Positions 18,097-28,800 of a stretch of 64,000 nucleotides of DNA are shown here, piece by piece. The notes under the pieces were generated by a model. It saw nothing but the letters and a program-made list of their open reading frames with translations, was not told where the DNA came from and did not search any database. The DNA comes from Crocinitomicaceae bacterium (GTDB lineage: Bacteria; Bacteroidota; Bacteroidia; Flavobacteriales_D; Crocinitomicaceae), in contig JAQWYK010000049.1 in assembly GCA_029254025.1 (NCBI GenBank), positions 1 to 64,000 on the forward strand, read 5' to 3'. How positions within the stretch are numbered: position 1 is the first letter of the stretch; each line of letters starts with the position of its first letter. A program made the translations under genes and the position numbers.

Positions 18097-19797
18097 TTAA
18101 TCAAACTTAATCGCTTTAACGGGAGATATTTTTGTAACAGCGTAACTTGGGATAATCAAGGCAGCTGTACATAGGATTAATGTTCCTACGTTGAGTAGCG
18201 AGATGTAGACATAATTGATTTCAATGGGTACCGTGTTCAAATAGTATACTTCCGCGTTTAGAGGAATCAAGTTATAGTGCAGTTGCAAGTAACATAAACC
18301 AAGACCTAAAATGTTCCCAATTATCATCCCACGAAGAATAATAAAACTAACCTGATAGAGAAATACCTTTCGAATTGACCAATTGGCTGCTCCAAGTGCT
18401 TTTAGTAGGCCTATCATACTTGTTTTCGTTATGATGAGCACTAATAGCCCAGACCCCATGTTAATAGTACTTACCAAAATCATTAATACAAGAATGACAA
18501 TTACATTAAGGTCTAGAAAGTTAAGCCACAAGAATATTTCCTCCTGTTCTTCCTTGATACTATTGACACGTAAGTCTTGAAGGGTTTCATCTCCGGTATA
18601 AATCAACGACCTTTTAATTTCAGTGGTAATTTGATCCAAGTCTTCCCATTTATTGACTAAGATTTCAAATCCACCGATGTAGTTTTCGTGGCTACCTTTT
18701 CCATCGATGTATTCAAATGTCACTGTTTTACCATGTTTCAGGTCCACTGAAAACTTTGTCCCTTCGTCATTTAAATAGTTGCGGATGAATTCGTTTCCTT
18801 CCATTTTTTCTGGGAAGCATGGCACAAACCGATTTCCTGATACCGACACTTTCAGGTATGCCGTATCTGGAATTGCCGTTTCAGCATCTTCTCCTTCCAT
18901 AAACATCCAGTAATCTGAGGCAATCAATCGAATTACCGTATCCTTCACGTCACAGTAGGGAAATCCTCTATAGGTTTCATAACCTTCTCCCCAGTCAAAG
19001 CGGTAGTTGCCATTGCCGCCTTTCACGTCCGCGTAGATAATGAATTGCCCCAACTCGTTCACTGTGTCGGCTACCCGAATGGATGCCTGAATTCCCCAGT
19101 CATTCAGACGTTGTACGTTTCGAATATCGCCGATGACGATTTCTTTATCCAGTTCTTCAAGTCCAGTTTCAAAAATCCCAACAATTTTATACTTGTCTTT
19201 AATGGGCTGGGATTTAATAAAGAAGGTATTTATTTCATCGTTTAACGAAATGTTGAGGTCTCGCGCTACTCTCGAAGAAATTAATAATTCATTTATAGGC
19301 GTTGCTGAAGCGAAATCGGGTAGAACCCCTTCTTTAATATTCGATTGAAAGAAGGACAAGTCGAAATCTGTTCCCACTCCCTTAACGACAACTCCGTGAA
19401 TTTCTTGCTGAATTTGAAATGTGTCTATGTTCGGTGATTGATAATATACCGTATCAGGTGCAGATTGCAACAATGCTGGTTTGTATGCAAATTTCTGAAT
19501 ATGACGAACGCTGTTTATTTCGCACACCACATTGGAGATGTTCGAATCAGCTAAAATAGGAGCGGATTCGAAGGTAGATTGTTCTCCCGCTTTCATAAGT
19601 GTAGCATGAGATCCAAACCCAATCACTTTATCCCGCACTTGATTCTGAAAACCCGTGACCACTGCAATCGTGATGATATTTACCATCATGGCAAGTGTGA
19701 TACTAAACATCGCAATACGTGTAATAGGACGAGAAACTTTTTTATCTTCGTTTTTTCCTTGGTGTATTTTTTGTGCTATGAAGTACTCCTTGTTCAC
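18097..19797 (-). CDS. LolC/LolE-like ABC transporter permease with enlarged periplasmic domain
   Basis: FtsX/MacB-type permease with one N-terminal membrane helix (about MFSITLAMMVNIITIAVVTG) and three C-terminal helices with the LolC-type motif KTSMIGLLKALGAANWSIRK and the terminal SYAVTKISPVKAIKF. Such proteins work with a LolD-type ATPase to release lipoproteins from the inner membrane. The frame is open back to a GTG at 19827 (576 residues). The internal GTG at 19797 (MNKEYFIAQKI) looks more like other family N termini and avoids overlap with the divergent gene. The periplasmic part is longer than the usual roughly 400-residue LolC/E. No ATPase gene is adjacent. Confidence 0.82.
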   Translation of the reverse strand: MNKEYFIAQKIHQGKNEDKKVSRPITRIAMFSITLAMMVNIITIAVVTGFQNQVRDKVIGFGSHATLMKAGEQSTFESAPILADSNISNVVCEINSVRHIQKFAYKPALLQSAPDTVYYQSPNIDTFQIQQEIHGVVVKGVGTDFDLSFFQSNIKEGVLPDFASATPINELLISSRVARDLNISLNDEINTFFIKSQPIKDKYKIVGIFETGLEELDKEIVIGDIRNVQRLNDWGIQASIRVADTVNELGQFIIYADVKGGNGNYRFDWGEGYETYRGFPYCDVKDTVIRLIASDYWMFMEGEDAETAIPDTAYLKVSVSGNRFVPCFPEKMEGNEFIRNYLNDEGTKFSVDLKHGKTVTFEYIDGKGSHENYIGGFEILVNKWEDLDQITTEIKRSLIYTGDETLQDLRVNSIKEEQEEIFLWLNFLDLNVIVILVLMILVSTINMGSGLLVLIITKTSMIGLLKALGAANWSIRKVFLYQVSFIILRGMIIGNILGLGLCYLQLHYNLIPLNAEVYYLNTVPIEINYVYISLLNVGTLILCTAALIIPSYAVTKISPVKAIKFD

Positions 19798-19819
19798 GTA
19801 ACTCTTAAATTGCTTGCTA

Positions 19820-21028
19820 ATGTACACATTGCGTTTTTGCCTGAAAAGCTTTTTTTTACTTTTCCTTTTTTCGTGCCAATCTCAGGTGTCGAATCAGGCC
19901 CCTGTGCACATTACGAATTCTTTACCACAAGAATTAATATTAGGAGCGGAGCGAGTTTCGGAATACGTGGACATGTTACGTGGAAAACGAGTAGGCGTTG
20001 TAGCCAATCAAACTAGTGTAGTCAAGAATGTTCATTTAGTGGATACCCTATTGCGAAGTGGAATAGACGTACATTGCGTATTCTCTCCTGAGCATGGATT
20101 TCGAGGAGATGCAGATGCTGGAGAAAGCGTCGCGTCTGGCAAAGATGCCGCAACTGGGTTACCGCTTATCTCCCTCTATGGAAAGAATAAGAAGCCCTTA
20201 GCTCAGCAGCTTCAAGATTTGGATATTTTAGTTTTCGATATACAAGATGTCGGTGCACGGTTTTATACCTATATCTCTACTTTGCACTATGTGATGGAGG
20301 CTGCTGCCGAACATAATAAACAAGTTTTGGTGTTAGATCGACCTAATCCGAATGGGCATTATGTAGACGGACCCGTTCGTCAAAAGGGATACACTTCTTT
20401 TGTTGGTATGCACCCAATACCTATCGTTCATGGAATGACCATCGCGGAGTATGCGTTGATGATTAATGGGGAGTCGTGGCTTGCAAATGATGTGAAATGC
20501 GATTTATCCGTTGTATTGTCATTAAATTATTCGCACTCTACGCCGTATGTTCTTCCAGTCGCACCGTCCCCTAATTTGAGAACTGCTGAAGCTGTCGCCT
20601 TATATCCCAGTTTATGCTTATTTGAAGGTACGGTGTTAAGCGAAGGAAGGGGAACCGACTCCCCATTCGAGGTGTTTGGTCACCCAAAGCTTCCGGACTC
20701 CATCTACACGTATACTTTCACACCAGTTGCTGGTTTTGGATCCAATTATCCAAAATTGGAAAATCAGCTGTGTTATGGATTAAAATTGAGCGATCAAGCG
20801 AAAGATATAGATATGCTCAACATCGAATGGATAATCGAAGCGTATGCACATTATTCCGGGCAGGATTTTTTCATCACCAACAATAGGTGGTTTGATTTGT
20901 TGGCTGGTGGACCAGCACTGCGCACTCAAATTAGCAAAGGGAAGACCGCTGAAGAAATCCGTGCGTCTTGGCAGGAAGACTTAGATACATTTAAGCGCAC
21001 CCGCTCCAAGTATTTGCGCTACGACTAG
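19820..21028 (+). CDS. DUF1343 lipoprotein, NamZ-type exo-beta-N-acetylmuramidase
   Basis: About 402 residues. An N-terminal lipoprotein signal with lipobox LFLFSC places it in the cell envelope. The DUF1343 core is clear: GKRVGVVANQTSV, FSPEHGFRGDADAGE, LISLYGKNKKP, DILVFDIQDVGARFYTYIST, VLDRPNPNG, PSPNLRT and SEGRGTDSPFEVFG. The founding member NamZ cleaves terminal MurNAc from peptidoglycan fragments during muropeptide recycling. The ATG at 19820 is preferred to the TTG at 19814. It converges with the next gene, overlapping by 4 nt. Confidence 0.88.
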   Translation: MYTLRFCLKSFFLLFLFSCQSQVSNQAPVHITNSLPQELILGAERVSEYVDMLRGKRVGVVANQTSVVKNVHLVDTLLRSGIDVHCVFSPEHGFRGDADAGESVASGKDAATGLPLISLYGKNKKPLAQQLQDLDILVFDIQDVGARFYTYISTLHYVMEAAAEHNKQVLVLDRPNPNGHYVDGPVRQKGYTSFVGMHPIPIVHGMTIAEYALMINGESWLANDVKCDLSVVLSLNYSHSTPYVLPVAPSPNLRTAEAVALYPSLCLFEGTVLSEGRGTDSPFEVFGHPKLPDSIYTYTFTPVAGFGSNYPKLENQLCYGLKLSDQAKDIDMLNIEWIIEAYAHYSGQDFFITNNRWFDLLAGGPALRTQISKGKTAEEIRASWQEDLDTFKRTRSKYLRYD

Positions 21029-22401
21029 AGTATACGTTTAATCCATCGAAAGTACTTAAACGGAACATAGCGTAAACGAATTTCAAACGATCGAGGTGAG
21101 GTAACCACACTTTTGTGATGACTAAATGCTTGAAAACTATGAATTCCGTGATAGGCACCCAGTCCGCTATCTCCTATACCTCCAAAAGGTAATTGGTCAT
21201 TAGCAATGTGCAACAACACATCATTAATACAAACTCCACCAGATGAATATTCGCGGACAAATTTTTGCGCTTTCTTGTTGGATCCAAAATAATAGCTGGC
21301 CAATGGCTTTTCGAAGGATGAAATTTGGAGCATCATCTCTTCTAATTTATGAAACGTGAAAATCGGTAAAATTGGACCGAAAATTTCTTCTTTCATAAGT
21401 TGACTATCCATAGCAACTTTTTCGATAAGCGTGGGTGCCACATAACGTTGCATTTTATTCGTCTGACCACCATAAAGTATGTTGCCATCTTTCAATAATT
21501 GCTCAAAACGTTCTACAGCTTGTTCGTCGACTATTTTGGGATAATACTTACTTTTCGATGCATCAGGACCATAAAATTGCTCTGTATAATGTATGCAGCG
21601 CTCAACAAACTCGGCCTTCTTGTCGCGATGCACGAATACGTAATCTGGAGCGATACATGTTTGTCCTGCATTGATGAGTTTCCCCCACATAATTTTTCGC
21701 GCAGCTGTATCAATTGAGGCTTCGCGATCTACTATGCACGGATTTTTTCCTCCAAGTTCTAAGATTACAGGAGTAAGATGTTTAGCCGCTGCATTTATTA
21801 TGATTTTACCAACGCGTGAACTCCCAGTGAAGAAAATAAGGTCAAACCGTTGCTCGAGTAAAATGTCGTTTACAACGCCTTCTCCATCAATGACTGAAAC
21901 ATAATTTTCGTCAAAGCAAGAAGTAATAATTTCTTTCATCACTTGTGCAATAGCGGGCGCCTTCGGACTAGGTTTAAGCAAAGCACAACAACCTGAAGAT
22001 AGTGCACCAATTAGAGGAGCCATTATTAATTGAAAAGGGTAATTGAAGGGTGCAATAATTAACACTGTGCCGAGTGGTTCCGGGATGATTTTACTCGAAG
22101 AAGGAAAGAGTGGAAGAGGGGTAGATACGCGTTTCGGTTCTGCCCACGCTCGAACGTTCCGGAGGTGTAAATTCAATTCTTTTAGAACGATGCTTGTTTC
22201 GGTAATGTATGTTTCTTCGGACGATTTTCCGAGGTCTTTATAAAGCGCCTCTGCAATATCTGATTCTTTTTCTAATATGGACTTCTTCAGTCTTTTTAAC
22301 GCTGTGATACGGTATGCAATCTCTTTGGTTTGTTGAGTTTGAAAAAATGCTTTTTTTCGTTCAAGACGCGTTTGAATGTGTTGTCTGATCTCTTCGTTCA
22401 T
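21025..22401 (-). CDS. ALDH3-like aldehyde dehydrogenase
   Basis: 458-residue NAD(P)-dependent aldehyde dehydrogenase. The general base glutamate is in VILELGGKNPC (about Glu215) and the nucleophile in NAGQTCIAPDY (about Cys249). IIAPFNYPFQLIMAPLIGAL and EEIFGPILPI are typical of the ALDH3/fatty-aldehyde group. The C-terminal FKYFRWIKRIL is basic and aromatic, which could aid membrane contact, as in fatty-aldehyde dehydrogenases. Substrate is inferred to be a medium/long-chain aldehyde, but not shown. Confidence 0.88.
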   Translation of the reverse strand: MNEEIRQHIQTRLERKKAFFQTQQTKEIAYRITALKRLKKSILEKESDIAEALYKDLGKSSEETYITETSIVLKELNLHLRNVRAWAEPKRVSTPLPLFPSSSKIIPEPLGTVLIIAPFNYPFQLIMAPLIGALSSGCCALLKPSPKAPAIAQVMKEIITSCFDENYVSVIDGEGVVNDILLEQRFDLIFFTGSSRVGKIIINAAAKHLTPVILELGGKNPCIVDREASIDTAARKIMWGKLINAGQTCIAPDYVFVHRDKKAEFVERCIHYTEQFYGPDASKSKYYPKIVDEQAVERFEQLLKDGNILYGGQTNKMQRYVAPTLIEKVAMDSQLMKEEIFGPILPIFTFHKLEEMMLQISSFEKPLASYYFGSNKKAQKFVREYSSGGVCINDVLLHIANDQLPFGGIGDSGLGAYHGIHSFQAFSHHKSVVTSPRSFEIRLRYVPFKYFRWIKRIL

Positions 22402-22471
22402 CTTTGTGGAATGATATTAAAAATTTAAAATTAAGTAAATAACGTTTCCAATTTAGGGTTTGTTGTAGATT

Positions 22472-22501
22472 TTGTATTTAATAAATATCTTTCTATATTT
22501 C
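22472..22501 (+). promoter_or_regulatory. Candidate promoter of the DUF1800/DUF1501 pair
   Basis: TTG at 22472-22474, a 19-nt spacer, and TATATTTC at 22494-22501. It matches the Bacteroidota TTG-N19-TAnnTTTG arrangement with one mismatch in the -7 box and ends 14 nt before the start at 22516. Confidence 0.45.
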
Positions 22502-22515
22502 ATCCATTATATGAG

Positions 22516-24132
22516 ATGCTTATGCGACTAGAAGATGAGATTGAGGTACCCGTTTCTTTGAGTATGGATCCTTATGCCGGTTCTTGGGGCACTGATCAGG
22601 CGGCACATTTGTTGAGAAGAACCTTGTTTGGCCCCACCTTTCAACAAATTCAAGATAGTGTGGCGTTAGGAATGAATAATGCGGTAGATCAATTGTTAAC
22701 TTTGATACCCACTCCGCCACCATTAACGTATAGTCCTGATGAAGCAGTGGCTCCTTTTGGTCAGACATGGGTTACAAGTGTTCATGCTGCAGATCCACTA
22801 CCTACTGAGGGTGCGCGAAGGGGATCTCTCGGCGCTTGGATGATGGAACGCCTCAATAAAAGAGAATATAGCATTCAAGAAAAGATGTGTTTGTTCTGGC
22901 AAAATCATTTCGCGGCAACGGACACCTTCGATTCACGAGCAACATACAATTATCATGAGTTGATTCGTACGCATGCTTTGGGGAACTTCAAGCAATTTAT
23001 TAAGGATATGTCGAATGATCCTTGTATGCTGTTATTTTTGAGTGGGGCTTCCAATAACCAATTTAGTCCAAATGAAAATTTTGCTCGAGAACTTTTGGAG
23101 CTTTACACGATTGGTAAAGGACCGCAAATTGGTCCGGGTGATTATACGACTTACAAAGAATACGACATACTGGAGGCATCCAAAATCATGACTGGGTGGA
23201 CAGTTGCTGGTTTTTTGAGTCAGGTTGAAACCAATACTTCCGCTGTTTTTAATCCAATTTTACACGACCCTACTACAAAAACATTGTCGGAGCATTTTGA
23301 TTTTGCGGTCATCGCTGCAAATGGACAGGATGAATATGCGGACTTGATTGATGTTATCTTTCTTCAAAATGAAGTAGCTAATTTCATATGTAAGAAGATT
23401 TACCGTTGGTTCGTGAATTACGATATTACTCAGGTTGAAGAAGACACTATCATTCCCGTCATGGCAAGTACCTTTGTCGCGAATAATTATGAGATTCTCC
23501 CAGTCCTTATTCAGCTTTTTAAGAGTGAGCATTTTTACGATGTTTCCTTGCGCGGGACCATCATTAAGAATCCATTAGAGCATATTTTCTCCATATTGAA
23601 TAGCACAGTCTCTACACCAGCCTATAATTTTGATGAAAATTATGATCTCTACTTGTTTGCGTACAATGGAGCCGCTGTGCTGGGGATGAATTATGCAACA
23701 CCGCCAAGTGTGGGTGGCTGGACTGCTTATTACCAGGCTCCAGCGTATTCTCGACTGTGGGCAAACTCCTCGTTTATTAAGTTGCGGTTTGATATTTCGG
23801 ACTTATTATCCGTTGCAGGAGGTATTAACGTGAACGGAAATACCTGGGGCGTGAATCACATTGACTTTCTAGATGGTTTGTCGAATCCAAGCTCTGCTGT
23901 GGATGTTATCGATGATATGGTGACCGTTTTTTGTCCCAAAGGATTGGACGCGTTCAAAAAGCTTACATTAAAGGGAATTCTTACAAATGGTCTTCCTGAT
24001 TTTGAATGGACCATACAGTACAACGAGTATTTGGCTGATCCAACCAACCCTGCAGCAGTAGATCCTGTTAAATTAAGGGTTGCGTTGACATTGTCTCAAT
24101 TATTTAAAATGCCAGAATTCCAAGCGCTCTAA
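22516..24132 (+). CDS. DUF1800 family protein
   Basis: 538-residue protein. Family hallmarks are the N-terminal AAHLLRRTLFGPT, the central KMCLFWQNHFA and FARELLELYTIGKG, EASKIMTGW, and the NPLEHI / PPSVGGWTAYYQ segment near the C terminus. Function of DUF1800 is unknown; the gene is characteristically followed by a DUF1501 gene, as here (29-nt gap). No signal peptide or sorting domain is seen from either ATG (22516 or 22522). Either the protein is cytoplasmic or it is exported by another route. Confidence 0.85.
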   Translation: MLMRLEDEIEVPVSLSMDPYAGSWGTDQAAHLLRRTLFGPTFQQIQDSVALGMNNAVDQLLTLIPTPPPLTYSPDEAVAPFGQTWVTSVHAADPLPTEGARRGSLGAWMMERLNKREYSIQEKMCLFWQNHFAATDTFDSRATYNYHELIRTHALGNFKQFIKDMSNDPCMLLFLSGASNNQFSPNENFARELLELYTIGKGPQIGPGDYTTYKEYDILEASKIMTGWTVAGFLSQVETNTSAVFNPILHDPTTKTLSEHFDFAVIAANGQDEYADLIDVIFLQNEVANFICKKIYRWFVNYDITQVEEDTIIPVMASTFVANNYEILPVLIQLFKSEHFYDVSLRGTIIKNPLEHIFSILNSTVSTPAYNFDENYDLYLFAYNGAAVLGMNYATPPSVGGWTAYYQAPAYSRLWANSSFIKLRFDISDLLSVAGGINVNGNTWGVNHIDFLDGLSNPSSAVDVIDDMVTVFCPKGLDAFKKLTLKGILTNGLPDFEWTIQYNEYLADPTNPAAVDPVKLRVALTLSQLFKMPEFQAL

Positions 24133-24161
24133 TCGGCCATAACCACTACAAAGAGAAGACC

Positions 24162-25709
24162 ATGAAAAGAAGAAGTTTTGTTAGGAATGTTTCGCTGGCC
24201 TCCGCTGGAGTTCCATTTGTTTTCAATAACATGCAATTCGAGGCAATTGGAAAGAAATTATTTACAGTGCCTAAAGCATTCGAAGACCGTGTATTAGTAA
24301 TCATACGATTGAATGGAGGAAATGATGGATTGAATACTGTTGTTCCGATTGACCAATATGCAAACTTGACGATTCAACGCTCCAATATTATTTTACCGGA
24401 AACGAGTCTTTTGCCAATTGGCGGTAACAATGGGTTGCATCCAGTTATGACAGGGATGGCTGAAATGTATAACAACGGAAACCTCTCGATTATTCAAAAT
24501 GTTGGTTATCCTGATCAGAACCGGTCACACTTTCGCTCAATGGATATCTGGACTACAGGGTCCTTAGAGCCAACAGAAACAAAAGGGTGGCTTGGAAGTA
24601 ATTTTTCAGTGGATCATCCCGATTATCCGGATGGGTATCCTAATATTGATTTCCCAGATCCTTTTGCTATTTCTATGGGGTATGAAGTTTCAGCCACCTG
24701 TCAAGGTTTGTTAGCAAATTTCTCACATACTGTAGTCAACCCATTCGATGCGGCAAATTTACCGAACAGTGCTGTTACGAATGATGGAACGTATTATGGT
24801 GATCACATGGAATATTTGTCAGGGATTATTGCCCAAACAAATCAATATGGGTCACAAATTTCCAATGCTGCAAATGTAGGGAACTCGCTATCTTCATTGT
24901 ATGACCCCAATAATCCACTCGCGGAACAGCTAAGAAATGTAGCGTTGATGATTTCTGGTGGGCTGCAAACCAAAGTTTACATATTGAATGTCAACGGGTA
25001 CGATACGCATGACAATCAAGTGTTGGAAACGGATACAACTCAAGGAGTTCATGCGGACCTAATGAAGCGTGTTTCTGATGCGCTAAATGCATTCCAAGAT
25101 GATATGATACAATTAGGGCTAGAGAAACGAGTATTAGGGATGACGTTCTCGGAATTTGGAAGACAGATCGCTTCAAATGCCAGTATTGGTACCGATCACG
25201 GTGACGCGGCTCCACTGTTTTTGTTTGGCGATTGTCTTAATCAATCCATTTACGGACCTAATCCTGAAATACCGAGTATCCCAATTAATCAAGTTGGACT
25301 GCCAATGCAAATTGATTTCAGAGATATTTATGCATCGATTCTTCGCTTTTGGTTTGGGGTAGATGAGACTACAGTAAATTCCTTGTTTGAACATACTGTT
25401 ACTTACCATAATATTATCGGTGGTTGTGAATTGAGTGTAGACGAATTGTCAAGAATTGAAAACACGTCATTTGTATATCCAAATCCGGCGGAAATGCAAA
25501 CAACGCTCAAGATTGATGGAGACGGTGGTATGGTATTGATAGAAATTGTAGACCTAAAAGGGTCGTGTGTGAAGTTTATTTATGAGGGTACTTTAGCAAA
25601 AGTCACGCATCATATTCCTATTGAATTGCATGGTTTAGAAAAAGGAATCTATCGCATTATTATTCGCAAAGAGAGTAAAAGTGAATCAATTCAATTGTTA
25701 AAAGTGTAA
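24162..25709 (+). CDS. DUF1501 family protein with T9SS type A sorting domain
   Basis: 515 residues. DUF1501 belongs to the alkaline-phosphatase/sulfatase-like fold; visible motifs are VIIRLNGGNDGLNTV, NRSHFRSMDIWTTG, NGYDTHDNQ and TFSEFGRQIASNASIGTDHG, carrying the conserved Asp/His residues. The N terminus KRRSFVRNVSLASAG has a twin-arginine followed by a weakly hydrophobic stretch, resembling a Tat signal. The C terminus holds a type A sorting domain (VYPNPAEMQTTLKID, EKGIYRIII, final IQLLKV). It is partner of the DUF1800 gene upstream. Enzymatic activity is unknown. Confidence 0.86.
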   Translation: MKRRSFVRNVSLASAGVPFVFNNMQFEAIGKKLFTVPKAFEDRVLVIIRLNGGNDGLNTVVPIDQYANLTIQRSNIILPETSLLPIGGNNGLHPVMTGMAEMYNNGNLSIIQNVGYPDQNRSHFRSMDIWTTGSLEPTETKGWLGSNFSVDHPDYPDGYPNIDFPDPFAISMGYEVSATCQGLLANFSHTVVNPFDAANLPNSAVTNDGTYYGDHMEYLSGIIAQTNQYGSQISNAANVGNSLSSLYDPNNPLAEQLRNVALMISGGLQTKVYILNVNGYDTHDNQVLETDTTQGVHADLMKRVSDALNAFQDDMIQLGLEKRVLGMTFSEFGRQIASNASIGTDHGDAAPLFLFGDCLNQSIYGPNPEIPSIPINQVGLPMQIDFRDIYASILRFWFGVDETTVNSLFEHTVTYHNIIGGCELSVDELSRIENTSFVYPNPAEMQTTLKIDGDGGMVLIEIVDLKGSCVKFIYEGTLAKVTHHIPIELHGLEKGIYRIIIRKESKSESIQLLKV

Positions 25710-25823
25710 AAGCTGTCACTCAGAGTTCGTTTGTATGAGTTTTATCTGAAAAAGCTGGTTATTATGTCTGTTAATTAGGATTGCAAGGTCTTCTTAACTA
25801 ACTTGTAGGCCTAAATTCATGCT

Positions 25824-28800
25824 ATGTATAAAATAATTTCTTGTGCTTTAGTGTGTGCGTTACAAACGGTTTTTTCTTTTGGACAAATCTTGAATCTGAA
25901 GTCTGGCGTGTATGACTTGACTGAGTATCCTCAATTAACCGCACAAGCGTTTAGTGAAAATCCTTATGGAATCATTTCTTTTACCCAATTGCCAAGTTCT
26001 GCGGATAAAGAGCGGCTAGCGGCTCAAGGTATAACGCTGATGGGGTATTTGCCGACCAATTCGTTCTATGCTTATTTCTCAAGGTTGCCTGCTGCAGAAG
26101 TGAGCGCTTCTTTTCATATTCAGCGTATAGTAGCGATCGAAGAATCCTTTAAACTGTCTGCTATGTTGGTACGTAATGAGTTGCCACACTGGGCTTTTTA
26201 CGGAGATACGCACGTTGAAATTATTGCCGAATACTTTTCAAACAAACAGCCTGAATCTTTGATAGAAGGACTCACTAAGCAAGGATTACAAGTTATCCAG
26301 CACGATGAGGTAAATTATACATTTTTGATACGTGTTCCTAAGAATGCATTGGCACAAATTTACAAGATTCCTGCATTTAAGTACTTTGAAACGCCAAATC
26401 CTCCAGGAGAACCTGAGAATTTGCCAGGTCGGACCAGTCACCGTAGTAATACATTATTTTCTTTTGCTGATAATGGTTTGAAATATCGTGGAGACGGGGT
26501 GAAAGTGATGATGCAAGACGATGGATACATCGGGCCTCATATTGATTTTGCAGGAAGAATAGATCAAACGGATTGCAATCCGTGCAGTACTTCCCCAGAT
26601 GATAACCACGGAGACCATGTTGGAGGAACAATTATGGGGGCGGGGAATCGCAATCCCTCCAATCGTGGGATGGCGCATGGTGTTGAGTTGTTGGTCTATA
26701 ATGCGGCGAACTCGAATTACGGGGATGTCCCAAATTTATACACGAATGACGATGTTTTCATTACCTCAAAATCATACAGTGATGGATGTAATAGTGGTTA
26801 TAGCTCTTTAACGCGTTCCTTGGATCAGCAGGTACGTTTGTATCCGTCATTGGTGCATGTTTTTTCTGCAGGGAATAACGGAGGTGATGATTGCGGATAC
26901 GGAGCAGGTTCAGGATGGGGAAACATTACTGGAGGGCATAAGTCCGGGAAGAATGTTATTGCTGTTGGAAACCTAACCAATTCTGGAAATCTTGCCGGTT
27001 CAAGTAGTCGCGGTCCCGCTACAGATGGACGTATTAAGCCAGATATCTGTGGTGTTGGAACCGCGGTGAACTCCACCATCTATGGAAATCAATATGCTTC
27101 TTTTACGGGAACGTCTATGTCTTGTCCCGGTGTATCTGGAACAATTGCTCAGTTGTTAGAGGCGTACAGAGATTTAAATGCCGGCGCGAATCCAGATGCT
27201 GCATTGATGAAAGGCTCAGTATTAAATACTGCAGATGATTTTGGAAATCCTGGTCCAGATTATAAATATGGTTGGGGAAGTATTAATGCACGAAGAGCTT
27301 TTGATGTATTTAAAAATCAAACATATCAATCTGGAAGTGTTGCTAACGGAGGCTCAAACGTTCATACGATTTCCGTTCCTGCGAATGTAAAACAATTACG
27401 CGTAATGGTGAACTGGATGGATTATGAAGGGTCCACGAGTGCAGGTATTGCTTTGGTGAATGATATTGATATGACAATGACGGATCCGTCATTAACAGTT
27501 TATGAACCATTGGTACTTGATCCTACACCTACAGTTGCTGCCCTAGATGCGCTAGCGGTGCCGGGTGAAGACCATTTGAATAACATGGAACAAATTGTAG
27601 TGAACAATCCAGTGACAGGAGCCTATGAAGTGACCATTGACGGGTTTGCTATTCCGGAAGGTCCTCAAGCGTACTATCTGATTTACTCCTTCGAAATGGA
27701 TGATATTATTGTGACGTACCCGAACGGAGGAGAAAGCTTCAATCCAGGTTCAAGTGTGGTAATTCGTTGGGATGCTCCAGAAGGAACGGATCTATTTACG
27801 TTGTCATTTTCTGCCGATAATGGTGTGAGCTGGGACGTAATCGGCTCTGCTGCTGCTGATGCTCGCCTTTTCTCATGGTTTATACCCAACGGAACGCTGA
27901 CCCATGAAGGGTTGATTCAAATTGAACGCGCTGGAGTGCAAGGTCAAAGCGGTGCTGAATTTTCTGTAATCGGAACACCAACAGCATTTAGCTTGCAATG
28001 GGTATGTCCTGATTCGTTGATGCTGACATGGAATCCAGTATCAGGTGCTGATACGTATGAGGTGAGCATGCTAGGTGCTCGTTACATGGATAGTTTAATG
28101 ACTGTCTCTGACACCAGCGCTATAATCCATATGTCTGCTGCTCAAGAGGCATGGTTTGCCGTGAAGTCTCGGAATAACCTTGGTGCGATCGGAGAACGCG
28201 CGATTGCTATTGAAAAAATGGTCGGAGAATTTGGTTGTTTATGGAGTGCGCCGTACGCTGCATTTGACATAGACTGTGAATCTGCTGGTGAACACTACTG
28301 CTTTTCACTTTCGGATCAATCCGAAAATACGGACAATACGGCTTCTGTAACTTGGTATTTCCCTGGTGGTACTCCAAGTATTGCAACTGGAACATCTCCT
28401 CAAGTGTGTTATTCGGCTCCAGGTGACTATGACGTTGCGATGGTAGTGGATAACGGGTTTGGAGTAGACTCCATTTATCAGGTGAATTATATCAAAGTTA
28501 TCCCTACGGGTACGCTACCTTATTATGAGAGTTTTGAAAATCACACTTCGTTTGTAAATAACGATGCTTGGGAAAGCGTAAGCGTTGGAATAGGTCCTTC
28601 TGCCTTTGCGATTAGTACCAACGCCTCCTTGTTGGGTGACAAATCTGCCCGCTTACAAAATTTTGGACAGCCGAACGGCGCAATTGATGAACTTATTTCA
28701 GGTCCTATTGATTTGTCTGTATTGAGCGCGACGGATAACGTAACTCTCAGTTTCCGATATGCATATAGAAAAAGGAATGAAACGAACGATGAGTGGTTAC

